A program made the position numbers and the translations under genes. Of a DNA stretch of 34,169 nt, positions 7,301 through 13,998 are shown one piece after another. The notes below the pieces were generated by a model that worked only from the letters and a program-made list of their open reading frames with translations, was not told the DNA's origin and made no database searches. Source of the stretch: Primorskyibacter sedentarius (GTDB lineage: Bacteria > Pseudomonadota > Alphaproteobacteria > Rhodobacterales > Rhodobacteraceae); NCBI RefSeq assembly GCF_004342065.1, contig NZ_SLZU01000030.1, positions 1-34,169 of the forward strand, read 5' to 3'. The stretch's first letter is position 1; the number at the start of each line of letters is the position of its first letter.

Positions 7301-8653
7301 ATGGTCTATTTCATTAAGGAAAAAATCGCCGCTTGGCGAAGGAGCCATCGCACCGCCATTCCGCGGAATGTCGGGCAGTTCACGTCGTTTGCAGTGCGAA
7401 GGTTTCTGTCCGAACGCTTGAGTGCCTCTGCGGCCGCGCTGACCTATTCATCGCTGCTGGCACTTGTCCCGCTCTTGGTGATCGCCTTTGCCATTTTGTC
7501 CAGTTTTCCTGCCTTCAATGTCGTCAAGGATCGGATGCAGGCGCTGTTCTTTCAGACGGTTGTGCCCGAAGCCGGGGCGGCCATCGCGGATTATCTGACG
7601 GATTTCACCGGCAACGCCAGCAACCTAACGTCTATTGGTATTCTCGCGCTCGCGGTGACGGCGGTTTTCCTGCTCGGCACGATCGAGGCCACGCTCAACC
7701 AGATCTGGCACGTCGAGCGACCGCGCCCCATTTTCGTGCGCTTTCTGATCTTCTGGGCCATCCTGACGCTGGGCCCGCTGCTGATCGGCGCGAGTTTTGT
7801 GCTCACATCGGATTTGGTGGTCTATCTCAATCAGGCGGACCTGCCCGGTTTCGTGAGCCCAGCCAACGCCACACGCCTGTCCGAGACATGGCTGTTCAGC
7901 AAGCTTGTGGGCCTTGCCATCAGCATCATCGGATTCACGGCGCTTTTCGTCCTTGTGCCGGCGCGCCGTGTCCGGATCTGGCACGGTGTGATCGGGGCAA
8001 CCATTGCGGCGATTGCCTTTGAAATGCTGTCGTGGGGCTTTAACGCCTTCCTGACCTCCGGGTCCAGCTATCAGACAATTTACGGCGCGGTGGCGGTTGT
8101 GCCGGTGTTTCTCGTCTGGGTCTATGCGTCGTGGATGGTGATCATTTTCGGGGCGGTGGTGGCGGCGTCCATCCCCGATTGGCTGATTGCCAAAACCAAT
8201 ATTCCCACCGAAATCCTGCACCCGTCCGACAGGCTCGTCATTGCCGCGGCACTTCTGGCGCGCCTGTACGAGCAGTCCCAGGACGGCGGCACGCTGAACG
8301 AAGACGATCTCGTTGAAGCCGCGCCTATCGAAGCCCGCGACGAGATTTTTGAGGCTTTGCATGTCGCGGGTTATCTGATGCGGAGCGAAGACAATCGGGT
8401 GGCACTGACCCGGGATCTGACGACGACGACGGCCTTTGAACTGGCCTCGGACCTTAACCTGACGCTCGGACTTACGCCAAGCGAGGACAGCGAGATCCCA
8501 AACGAAATTCGCGAACGTCTGATGCGACGCACCGCAGGGCTTGGAAAGCTGTTGAACGGGCTCTCGCAAGCCGAGGCAGAGATCCTTAACCGGCCTCTCT
8601 CACAGATCCTGACCGCAAAAGACGACCGGAAGGCTCTCGCAGCTCGTCTGTAA
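7301..8653 (+). CDS. YihY/BrkB-family inner membrane protein
   Basis: A 450-residue polytopic membrane protein of the YihY family, once misnamed ribonuclease BN. The signature ASAAALTYSSLLALVPLLVIAFAIL lies at about 41-65. Further helices follow at about 105-130 (GILALAVTAVFLLGTIEATLNQIW), 145-170, 200-220, 230-250 and 260-290. The last includes YGAVAVVPVFLVWVYASWMVIIFGA, another family hallmark. A hydrophilic tail of about 150 residues with winged-helix-like wording (LDDLVEAAPIEARDEIFEALHVAGYL) follows. Function is unproven; a transport or envelope role is assumed. It follows the YgiC/YgiB pair by 89 bp and may be co-transcribed. No strong ribosome site is seen at ATG 7301. Confidence 0.88.
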   Translation: MVYFIKEKIAAWRRSHRTAIPRNVGQFTSFAVRRFLSERLSASAAALTYSSLLALVPLLVIAFAILSSFPAFNVVKDRMQALFFQTVVPEAGAAIADYLTDFTGNASNLTSIGILALAVTAVFLLGTIEATLNQIWHVERPRPIFVRFLIFWAILTLGPLLIGASFVLTSDLVVYLNQADLPGFVSPANATRLSETWLFSKLVGLAISIIGFTALFVLVPARRVRIWHGVIGATIAAIAFEMLSWGFNAFLTSGSSYQTIYGAVAVVPVFLVWVYASWMVIIFGAVVAASIPDWLIAKTNIPTEILHPSDRLVIAAALLARLYEQSQDGGTLNEDDLVEAAPIEARDEIFEALHVAGYLMRSEDNRVALTRDLTTTTAFELASDLNLTLGLTPSEDSEIPNEIRERLMRRTAGLGKLLNGLSQAEAEILNRPLSQILTAKDDRKALAARL

Positions 8654-8850
8654 CGCGGGATTTCGGGGTCGCGTTGTCCGTTTTCAAACACGACATCTTG
8701 GCTCTCGAAGGTCGGAGCGGATCATTCACCGGTCAACACACCCGAAAACCACCTTGTCTGCGGTTCTGTTGGACGTCCCGAGCGCTTGGGTCCGCTTTGG
8801 CAGCGGCAGCAATGGCAGAAGCAGGGCAGGCGATGGCTTATGCTGAAACC

Positions 8851-9063
8851 CATATTATTGTCACTGAGGTCAATTTTATGTTCGCGGCCTCTTAGGACAC
8901 CTTTGACGAAACACCAGCCGCATTCATTGATCTGTTCCGTTTGGATGATGGCAAGATCGTCGAACATTGGGATACGATTTCTGAAATCCCCGCCGAGATG
9001 CCACACGACAGCGGCAAATTCCAAACTTTAGGCACCCTCTTTCATACGAATGAGGGTGCCTGA
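8851..9063 (+). pseudogene. Remnant of a SnoaL-like (NTF2 fold) gene
   Basis: Reading from 8896 gives TPAAFIDLFRLDDGKIVEHWD then ISEIPAEMPHDSGKF, the typical C-terminal end of a SnoaL-like polyketide-cyclase-fold protein. A TAG at 8893-8895 interrupts the frame just before this segment, and no credible N-terminal half or start exists upstream. The ending also runs past the usual GKF terminus to TGA at 9061. It is therefore a decayed copy. The next gene is an intact SnoaL protein with closely similar wording, so an old tandem duplication is likely. Confidence 0.7.
9031..9060. terminator. Strong hairpin between SnoaL remnant and SnoaL gene
   Basis: GGCACCCTC (9031-9039) and GAGGGTGCC (9052-9060) form a perfect 9-bp stem with a 12-base loop, extended by one A-T pair. 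No T-run follows, so it is either an atypical terminator of upstream transcription or a 5' stabilising structure for the gene starting at 9083. Confidence 0.5.
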
Positions 9064-9082
9064 TAACCACCAAGGAAATGTC

Positions 9083-9469
9083 ATGAAACGAACACCTGAG
9101 ACCGACAAGGCCAACGTCATCGCGTTCTATGAGATGATGTTCAACGACTGCCGCCCCGCCGAAGCGATCGCGACCTATGCAGGCGCGGACTACATTCAGC
9201 ACAACCCACATGTTGGCGACGGCAAGGATGCGTTCATCACCTATTTCGAGAAGATGGCCGAAGAATACCCCGGCAAGCGGGTCGAGGTGAAACGCGCATT
9301 CGCAGATGGACAGCACGTCATTCTGCACTGCCACCAAATATGGCCAGAGGGATTGGAATATGCAGGTATCGACATTTTTCGTTTGGATGATGATGGAAAA
9401 ATCGTCGAGCACTGGGATGTGCTGCAAGTCCTGACGGATCACAGTGCGAATGAAAACGGCATGTTCTAA
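9083..9469 (+). CDS. SnoaL-like / NTF2-fold protein
   Basis: A 128-residue single-domain protein. The fold is recognised from NVIAFYEMMFNDCRPAEAIATYAGADYIQHNPHVGDGKDAFITYF, followed by the C-terminal GIDIFRLDDDGKIVEHWDVLQ. The QHNP and EHWD motifs place it in the SnoaL-like group found beside oxidoreductases and detoxification genes. Some relatives are catalytic (aldol cyclisation, hydratase) and many are unassigned. AAGGAA (9072-9077) precedes ATG 9083; a longer frame to 9050 would include half of the hairpin and is unlikely. It lacks a signal peptide and so should be cytoplasmic, unlike the two exported SnoaL genes near 25 kb. Confidence 0.85.
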   Translation: MKRTPETDKANVIAFYEMMFNDCRPAEAIATYAGADYIQHNPHVGDGKDAFITYFEKMAEEYPGKRVEVKRAFADGQHVILHCHQIWPEGLEYAGIDIFRLDDDGKIVEHWDVLQVLTDHSANENGMF

Positions 9470-9477
9470 CTGTGAAC

Positions 9478-9640
9478 CCGCGAGCAACAATTGGCGCAAC
9501 CGCAGCGAAAGGGCGCTCCGTCCCGCACTGGATAAATTCACCTTTCGAAAAAGCTGCGCAATGCATGAAGCACTGGTTTGGTGAAGCTGCATCGCAGCGC
9601 TTAACCGCATTGGCAAGGTCGGCAGGGAGCCCAAAGTGGT
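9478..9640. repeat. Mosaic intergenic repeat tract, copy 6
   Basis: Contains CGCAGCGAAAGGGCG, AAAGCTGCGCAATG and TGGTGAAGCTGCATCGCAGC (from 9579), then GGCAGGGAGCCC, the closing word of the family. It lies just beyond the 3' end of the nuclease-like gene; together with copy 7 it brackets that gene. Confidence 0.65.
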
Positions 9641-9730
9641 ATCACAGGAAGACCCGGCAAATATCAGCTTCGCAGTAAGATAAAGTCTCTTGTAGTATGA
9701 AGCTGACTATTTCTATCGTATCGCGACGCT

Positions 9731-10861
9731 TCAGCTCCAACCCTGCTGAAGGCCAATCAATAGGTCAAGTTCAGTAAGATCTTTTACAGGTGAGCCCTCA
9801 CGTTTCACGATTTTTCGCATTTCTCGCGCCATATGAATATACTTTGATCCGAAGCTGGACCCGCGAGGAAACTCAAGATTATTAAATTTGAGATAACCTT
9901 CTATGGGTTTGTTCCAGACAGGATATTGATCTGGAAATTCCTTACAAAGAAATTCAGTGAACAACGACTTCCTAGTCGGATTTTTCAACTTTTCCAGTCT
10001 GTCTAACTCGACCCTAACAAGGTCGTCTAGACTGGACGTTTTGCTGTCTCGCACCTTGATCAAGCTATGGCAAATCTCTGATAGGTTAGATTTTTTACCA
10101 GTAATTTTCCATACATCGCTTTGAAATGAAATTAAGTGATTTCCCCCCCATAAAGCAGTAAACTCTTGATAAAAAATTGCATTTGATAACTGTCCAGTCG
10201 CGCACTTTTCAACCAAAGACATAAATGTGTCTCTAGTTTCCATATAGGCTTTCATTTGCTCATTGCGGCGAAGAAGGTTCCTATGAAAATTGGTTGGAAC
10301 TTGGATATCACAGGCCTGCAAGCCCTTCTTACTGCCATCTTTCTTTGGTTTTTTTGGGGGCGGTGGGGTACCTTCTTTGTACTGATCAATCCAATATTCA
10401 TTCACCTGCGAGCAGTTTTTTTCAATATTTTTAATCCACTCGCATGTCGCATCAAATTCATCAAGTCCAATTTCCGAAGAAATATTAACTTCATAGTTTG
10501 TGGTGAATGCCGCATTTGTTTGATTGGAGGAGCCAATTACACAATAGCAATCACCTGTTTGATCTTTCCAAAAAGCCGCCTTCGGATGAAAGCCGGAAAT
10601 CAAATCTGCGGCTAAAAAATTGCATTTTTGATCGTTTGGAAGCCACATCAATGCGTTTTTGAGTGCTTGTTTGCGCGTAATCCCAAAGTCAGTTCCTACG
10701 ATCAGGCGAAATTTACTGCACCTTGGGTTTAACGCCGCCGGGTAATCCCATGCCGTTAAGTAAGCACTTAACACATAAAGCTCAGTTGCTTCCAAGAAAG
10801 CTTTCTCGTAAAGTTTTTTAGGGTTCAGACTTTGATTTGAAGGTCCTAAAATGAGCGGCAT
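9731..10861 (-). CDS. Phospholipase D-like (HKD) nuclease-type protein
   Basis: A 376-residue two-part protein. The N-terminal domain (about 1-160) is phospholipase D-like. It has one HKD-type motif, H92-P-K94, then G110-S-S-N113 and the later NYEVNI. A single motif implies that two subunits form the active site, as in Nuc and the restriction enzyme BfiI. A Pro/Lys linker (about 162-178) joins a C-terminal domain of unknown type, about 190-376, with FPDQYPVWNKPIEGYLKF, wording reminiscent of domains attached to restriction or defence nucleases. Clear AAGGAG-type site (AGGAG, 8 bases before ATG). The gene is markedly more AT-rich than its neighbours and stands alone between repeat tracts, so recent acquisition is likely. 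A DNA-degrading or defence role is inference. Confidence 0.7.
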   Translation of the reverse strand: MPLILGPSNQSLNPKKLYEKAFLEATELYVLSAYLTAWDYPAALNPRCSKFRLIVGTDFGITRKQALKNALMWLPNDQKCNFLAADLISGFHPKAAFWKDQTGDCYCVIGSSNQTNAAFTTNYEVNISSEIGLDEFDATCEWIKNIEKNCSQVNEYWIDQYKEGTPPPPKKPKKDGSKKGLQACDIQVPTNFHRNLLRRNEQMKAYMETRDTFMSLVEKCATGQLSNAIFYQEFTALWGGNHLISFQSDVWKITGKKSNLSEICHSLIKVRDSKTSSLDDLVRVELDRLEKLKNPTRKSLFTEFLCKEFPDQYPVWNKPIEGYLKFNNLEFPRGSSFGSKYIHMAREMRKIVKREGSPVKDLTELDLLIGLQQGWS

Positions 10862-10989
10862 ATCAGTTTCTCCTGTTTGGAATTTGAGTTTGTAATGTTA
10901 ATCTTGTAAAATATATCATTTAACCTAAGATGATGGATCTTCCTCCAACAGCGTAAGCTGTAATGCCACATGCACAGCCCAATGTCTTC

Positions 10990-11160
10990 TTTGTCCGCGC
11001 TGTGTTTATTCGCCTTACATCCGACTTTGCGGTTGCGGCGAAGGTCGGTAATGACGGGCCGCACTGCAGCATGACCGAGACGGAGCGAGCGGCTTAGTCC
11101 TTGGGCCGTCCGTGTCGCCGCCACTATCAAGATCCAGCGAAGGCTGCGCTGCATCCGAAG
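10990..11160. repeat. Mosaic intergenic repeat tract, copy 7 (diverged)
   Basis: Begins with TTTGTCCGCGCTGTGT, shared with 5075-5095, and contains GCGGCGAAGGTCGGTAATGACGG and GGGCCGCACTGCAGC, similar to copies 5 and 9. More diverged than the others. It lies between the nuclease-like gene and the trp leader. The stretch 10862-10989 is AT-rich and should hold the promoter of the nuclease-like gene. Confidence 0.5.
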
Positions 11161-11189
11161 GCAGCCCCGAGCCATTTTCCACCATTTGA

Positions 11190-11218
11190 TTGACGAGGGA
11201 TCCCGCCGACGATAGGCA
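11190..11218 (+). promoter_or_regulatory. Predicted promoter of the trp leader and trpS
   Basis: TTGACG (11190-11195), a 17-base spacer and TAGGCA (11213-11218) fit a housekeeping promoter, although the -10 is weak. The predicted start of transcription falls within a base or two of the leader ATG at 11226, so the transcript would be leaderless or nearly so. I recall the same arrangement for the trpL leader of Sinorhizobium meliloti. Confidence 0.5.
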
Positions 11219-11225
11219 ACGTCCC

Positions 11226-11273
11226 ATGGAAAACACGACACTCATCGCAATGACTTGGTGGCTGGCCTCCTGA
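11226..11273 (+). CDS. TrpL-type leader peptide with tandem Trp codons
   Basis: A 15-residue ORF, MENTTLIAMTWWLAS, with two adjacent TGG codons at 11256-11261 and TGA at 11271. Tandem Trp codons in a tiny ORF just before a terminator are the hallmark of ribosome-mediated attenuation, as in trp operon leaders of enteric bacteria and rhizobia. Its end overlaps the first arm of the RNA structures that follow, so a ribosome stalled on the Trp codons would cover region 1. It is too short to be a functional enzyme; its role is to sense charged tRNA-Trp. The ribosome site is weak (AGG, 9 bases upstream), which fits a leaderless message. Confidence 0.82.
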   Translation: MENTTLIAMTWWLAS

Positions 11274-11311
11274 CAGGGTGGCCGGATGACCAAACGTATT
11301 CCGAGGCCGCC
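11264..11311 (+). promoter_or_regulatory. Attenuator regions 1:2 and 2:3 (protector and antiterminator)
   Basis: Region 1 GGCCTCC (11264-11270) can pair with region 2 GGGTGGCC (11276-11283) apart from one T-T mismatch. Region 2 GGTGGCC (11277-11283) can instead pair fully (one G-U) with GGCCGCC (11305-11311), the 5' arm of the terminator. CCGG of the flanks can add further pairs. The two structures exclude each other, which is the classical attenuation logic: stalling at the Trp codons frees region 2 to trap region 3, and the terminator cannot form. Confidence 0.75.
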
Positions 11312-11332
11312 GCATGGGCGGCCTTTTGTTTT
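11305..11332 (+). terminator. Attenuator terminator upstream of trpS
   Basis: GGCCGCC (11305-11311), loop GCATG, GGCGGCC (11317-11323), then TTTTGTTTT. A perfect 7-bp GC stem with a U-tract is a canonical intrinsic terminator. It lies 48 bases before the trpS start and 32 bases after the leader stop, so it must be read through for trpS to be expressed. Confidence 0.88.
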
Positions 11333-11379
11333 CCAAGCTCCCCCGATGCGCGGCCTCTCATTTCACGAGAAGGCGCAAA

Positions 11380-12381
11380 ATGAACAAACCAACCATTCTG
11401 ACCGGCGACCGCACGACAGGGCCGCTTCACATCGGGCACTATGCAGGCTCACTTGCTAACCGGCTGCGCTATCAAGACAGCCATGAACAATTCCTGCTGC
11501 TGGCGGATACACAGGCCCTGACCGACAACGCCCATGATCCGCAGAAAGTGCGGCGCAGCGTGATCGAGGTCGCGCTCGATTATCTGGCGGTGGGCATTGA
11601 TCCCATGCGCACGACGATCTGCCTGCAATCGCATCTCCCGGCGCTCGCCGAGTTGTCGATGCTCTACCTGAACTTCGTCACGGTTGCGCGGCTGGAACGG
11701 AACCCGACGATCAAGGACGAAATCCGCGCGCGCGGGTTCGGGCGCGATATTCCTGCCGGCTTTCTCTGTTATCCGGCGGCACAGGCGGCGGACATTACGG
11801 CTTTCAAGGCGACGGTCGTGCCGGTCGGCGAGGATCAGGCCCCGCTCATCGAACAAACGAACGAGATCGTCCGACGGGTCAACGCAACAGCAGGCAGACC
11901 TGTGCTGCCTGAAGCGCGGGCGATCATCCCCAGGGCGGGCAGATTGCCCGGCATCGATGGCAAGGCCAAGATGTCGAAATCCGGTGGCAACGCCATTGCG
12001 CTGTCCGCCTCGCCCGAAGATATCCGCGCCGCTGTGAAAGCGATGTTCACCGATCCCAACCACCTGCGTGTCGAAGACCCGGGACATGTTGAGGGGAATG
12101 TGGTCTTCACCTATCTTGATGCCTTCGATCCAGCCCAGGACGAGCTTGCCGAGCTCAAGGCGCATTATCAGCGCGGCGGGCTGGGCGATGGCAAGATCAA
12201 GGCACGTCTGGAAGCTATCCTTCAGGACCTTATTACCCCAATTCGCGCGCGCAGAGCACGGCTCTCCCAAGACCGAGGGTACATCCTTGAGGTGATCAAA
12301 GAAGGTACGGAGCGCGCGAGAGAGCGCACCGAGGCGACAAAGCGCGATGTGGTGAATGCCTTGGGTCTGTTCCAGTTGTAG
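11380..12381 (+). CDS. trpS: Tryptophanyl-tRNA synthetase
   Basis: A 333-residue class I aminoacyl-tRNA synthetase that charges tRNA-Trp. The HIGH motif is at residues 17-20 within TGDRTTGPLHIGHYAG. GEDQ occurs in VPVGEDQAPLIEQTNEI, which is diagnostic for TrpRS. KMSKS is exact at 197-201. AGAAGG (11368-11373) precedes ATG 11380 by six bases; a longer frame to 11314 would start within the terminator and is rejected. The leader peptide and attenuator upstream mean it should be induced when charged tRNA-Trp is scarce. An accessory setting among repeats and a dedicated attenuator suggest an inducible, possibly second TrpRS, for example one tolerant of an inhibitor, but the window cannot show whether another trpS exists. 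Confidence 0.93.
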   Translation: MNKPTILTGDRTTGPLHIGHYAGSLANRLRYQDSHEQFLLLADTQALTDNAHDPQKVRRSVIEVALDYLAVGIDPMRTTICLQSHLPALAELSMLYLNFVTVARLERNPTIKDEIRARGFGRDIPAGFLCYPAAQAADITAFKATVVPVGEDQAPLIEQTNEIVRRVNATAGRPVLPEARAIIPRAGRLPGIDGKAKMSKSGGNAIALSASPEDIRAAVKAMFTDPNHLRVEDPGHVEGNVVFTYLDAFDPAQDELAELKAHYQRGGLGDGKIKARLEAILQDLITPIRARRARLSQDRGYILEVIKEGTERARERTEATKRDVVNALGLFQL

Positions 12382-12409
12382 GTGTGCAGAGGCGGGCGAG
12401 CCGGGTGAA

Positions 12410-12545
12410 CCCGTTTCGTCCGCTGACCGACGTTTCAACCTGAAAAATGCTGCGCGATGCGCTAATGTCCGGTCGACCGACTGCGCCGTAGCATTGGGAG
12501 GGCTTGGTCAGTGGCAGCAACGGGCCGCTTGGAGACCCGCGCGCA
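12410..12545. repeat. Mosaic intergenic repeat tract, copy 8 (short, diverged)
   Basis: Contains GTTTCGTCCGCTGACCGACG, AAAAATGCTGCGCGATG and AATGTCCGG, words also in copy 3. It fills the converging gap between trpS and the MFS gene. No clear terminator is visible there. Confidence 0.55.
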
Positions 12546-12550
12546 CGGGC

Positions 12551-13768
12551 TTATTCGCCCGGCCGTGACTGAGACGCCAAGGTGTTTAGCACCGCGACCT
12601 CGGGCCTTGGCAGCGTGCGTACCAGCACAAGGGCGATGGCGGCTGATAGGGCTAGTGTCATAAAGGCGGGGGTATAGCTGCCAAAGCCGTCGAACACCCA
12701 GCCGGTCAGAATTGGGCCTACCGAGCCTCCCAATGTGCCGAAAAACAGCACCGTGCCAAAGATTGCACCATGCGCGCGCATGCCGAAATATTCGGCCACT
12801 GTAGGCGAGACCACGACGAACAGTGCCCCGTGGCCAAAGCCATAGATCGCCACCACGATGAACAGCCCAACATGCGCGGTGGTCAGGGTAAGTGCAGCTA
12901 GGCTTGTAAGCAGCACCAGTAGGCAAATCGTATAGGCCATCTTGCCGCCGAGCCGGTCGACCAGTCCTCCCATGATCAGGCGCCCGGCGATGCTGGCCGC
13001 GCCGATGACCGACAGCATTGTCGCCGCTAGTGTCTGGGTCATGCCCAGATCCATACCATGCACCGCCAGATGAAGCGGTACCGACATCAGCGCAGGAAAG
13101 AACAGGAACTGCGTGGCGCAAAGCGTCCAGAACACCCGAGCCCCCGGCCCCCGGCGCGCTTCAGCAAAGCTGGCGCCAGAGATGATATTTGAGGTGCCAG
13201 CCGCCGGTGCCGGAGGGCGCTGCATAGACAGCGCAGCGATCAGCAGCAGGACTGACGCAGTGATGCCCAGCATCAACAACGCTTCGCGCCAGCCATATGC
13301 AACGATCAGCAGCGCAGCAACTGGGGGCAAGGCGATCTGACCGACCGCAGTGCCAACCTTCACCACCCCGCTCATAATGCCGCGCCGTCGTGGGAACCAT
13401 CGGGCAACCGTCGACAGAGTAACCACGTCATGGCTGCTCAGCCCGAGACCTATAAGCGTGCCAAAGATCACCAGTAACTGCAATTGCGAGGTGATCTGGC
13501 TCATCAGAATAAAGCCGAGACCATAAAGCGTGCCAGTACAGGCCAGTACGATGCGTGGCCCCAGAGCGTCGCTCAGCCGCCCGCCAAGCATTGCAAGAAC
13601 GCCCATCATAAAGAACGCTAGTGCCGAGCAAGTGGACAGAAAGGTGCGCGACCAGCCAAGTTCAGCCTCAAAAGATGGCAAGAACAAGCCAAAGGAAAAC
13701 AGCATACCTATGACCGTAAACTGCGTCAGACAGGCGCCAAAGAGTACGATGTAACGGGGGGGCCCCAT
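12551..13768 (-). CDS. MFS transporter (monocarboxylate/oxalate-formate type)
   Basis: A 405-residue major facilitator with about 12 predicted helices. The N-half has FGLFLPSFEAELGWSRTFLS, the sequence style of MFS porters of the oxalate/formate and monocarboxylate group, then the loop motif GGRLSDALGPR. WFPRRRGIMSGVVKVGTAVGQ follows, and in the second half GRLIMGGLVDRLGG, the repeat of that loop. The substrate is probably an organic anion; it cannot be fixed. AAAGGA lies six bases before ATG 13768; the longer frame to 13852 adds a hydrophilic tail without a ribosome site. Upstream of the start, 13769-13998 holds no gene. Confidence 0.85.
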   Translation of the reverse strand: MGPPRYIVLFGACLTQFTVIGMLFSFGLFLPSFEAELGWSRTFLSTCSALAFFMMGVLAMLGGRLSDALGPRIVLACTGTLYGLGFILMSQITSQLQLLVIFGTLIGLGLSSHDVVTLSTVARWFPRRRGIMSGVVKVGTAVGQIALPPVAALLIVAYGWREALLMLGITASVLLLIAALSMQRPPAPAAGTSNIISGASFAEARRGPGARVFWTLCATQFLFFPALMSVPLHLAVHGMDLGMTQTLAATMLSVIGAASIAGRLIMGGLVDRLGGKMAYTICLLVLLTSLAALTLTTAHVGLFIVVAIYGFGHGALFVVVSPTVAEYFGMRAHGAIFGTVLFFGTLGGSVGPILTGWVFDGFGSYTPAFMTLALSAAIALVLVRTLPRPEVAVLNTLASQSRPGE

Positions 13769-13998
13769 GAGACGTCCTTTGCTGTTCCACGCCTGAGTTT
13801 GTGCTGATGCCAGTAAGGCAAGGTAATGTCGATGTTGGATGTGCCCCATCAAATACGATCAACATCAATGACCTCAAACCAGGATAGGCGAGCCAAATGC
13901 CTGGCTAAAGGCAGGTTAGTCCGCGAACTAAGGGCTTCGAGGAATCCGGCTCGTTCTTCTATTAATCTATGGGTGTGACTTGGCAAAACGACTCGCGC

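Noticed and set aside
7625-8569. A 314-residue minus-strand ORF
   Set aside because: Antisense to the YihY gene with a His/Arg-rich composition typical of GC-rich shadow frames.
11314-11379. Upstream extension of trpS to 11314
   Set aside because: It would begin inside the attenuator terminator and add 22 Cys/Arg-rich residues not typical of TrpRS; the start with a good ribosome site is 11380.
13853-13998. tRNA or small RNA between MFS and UPF0149 genes
   Set aside because: No cloverleaf or stable hairpin with T-run; only short GC-rich words.
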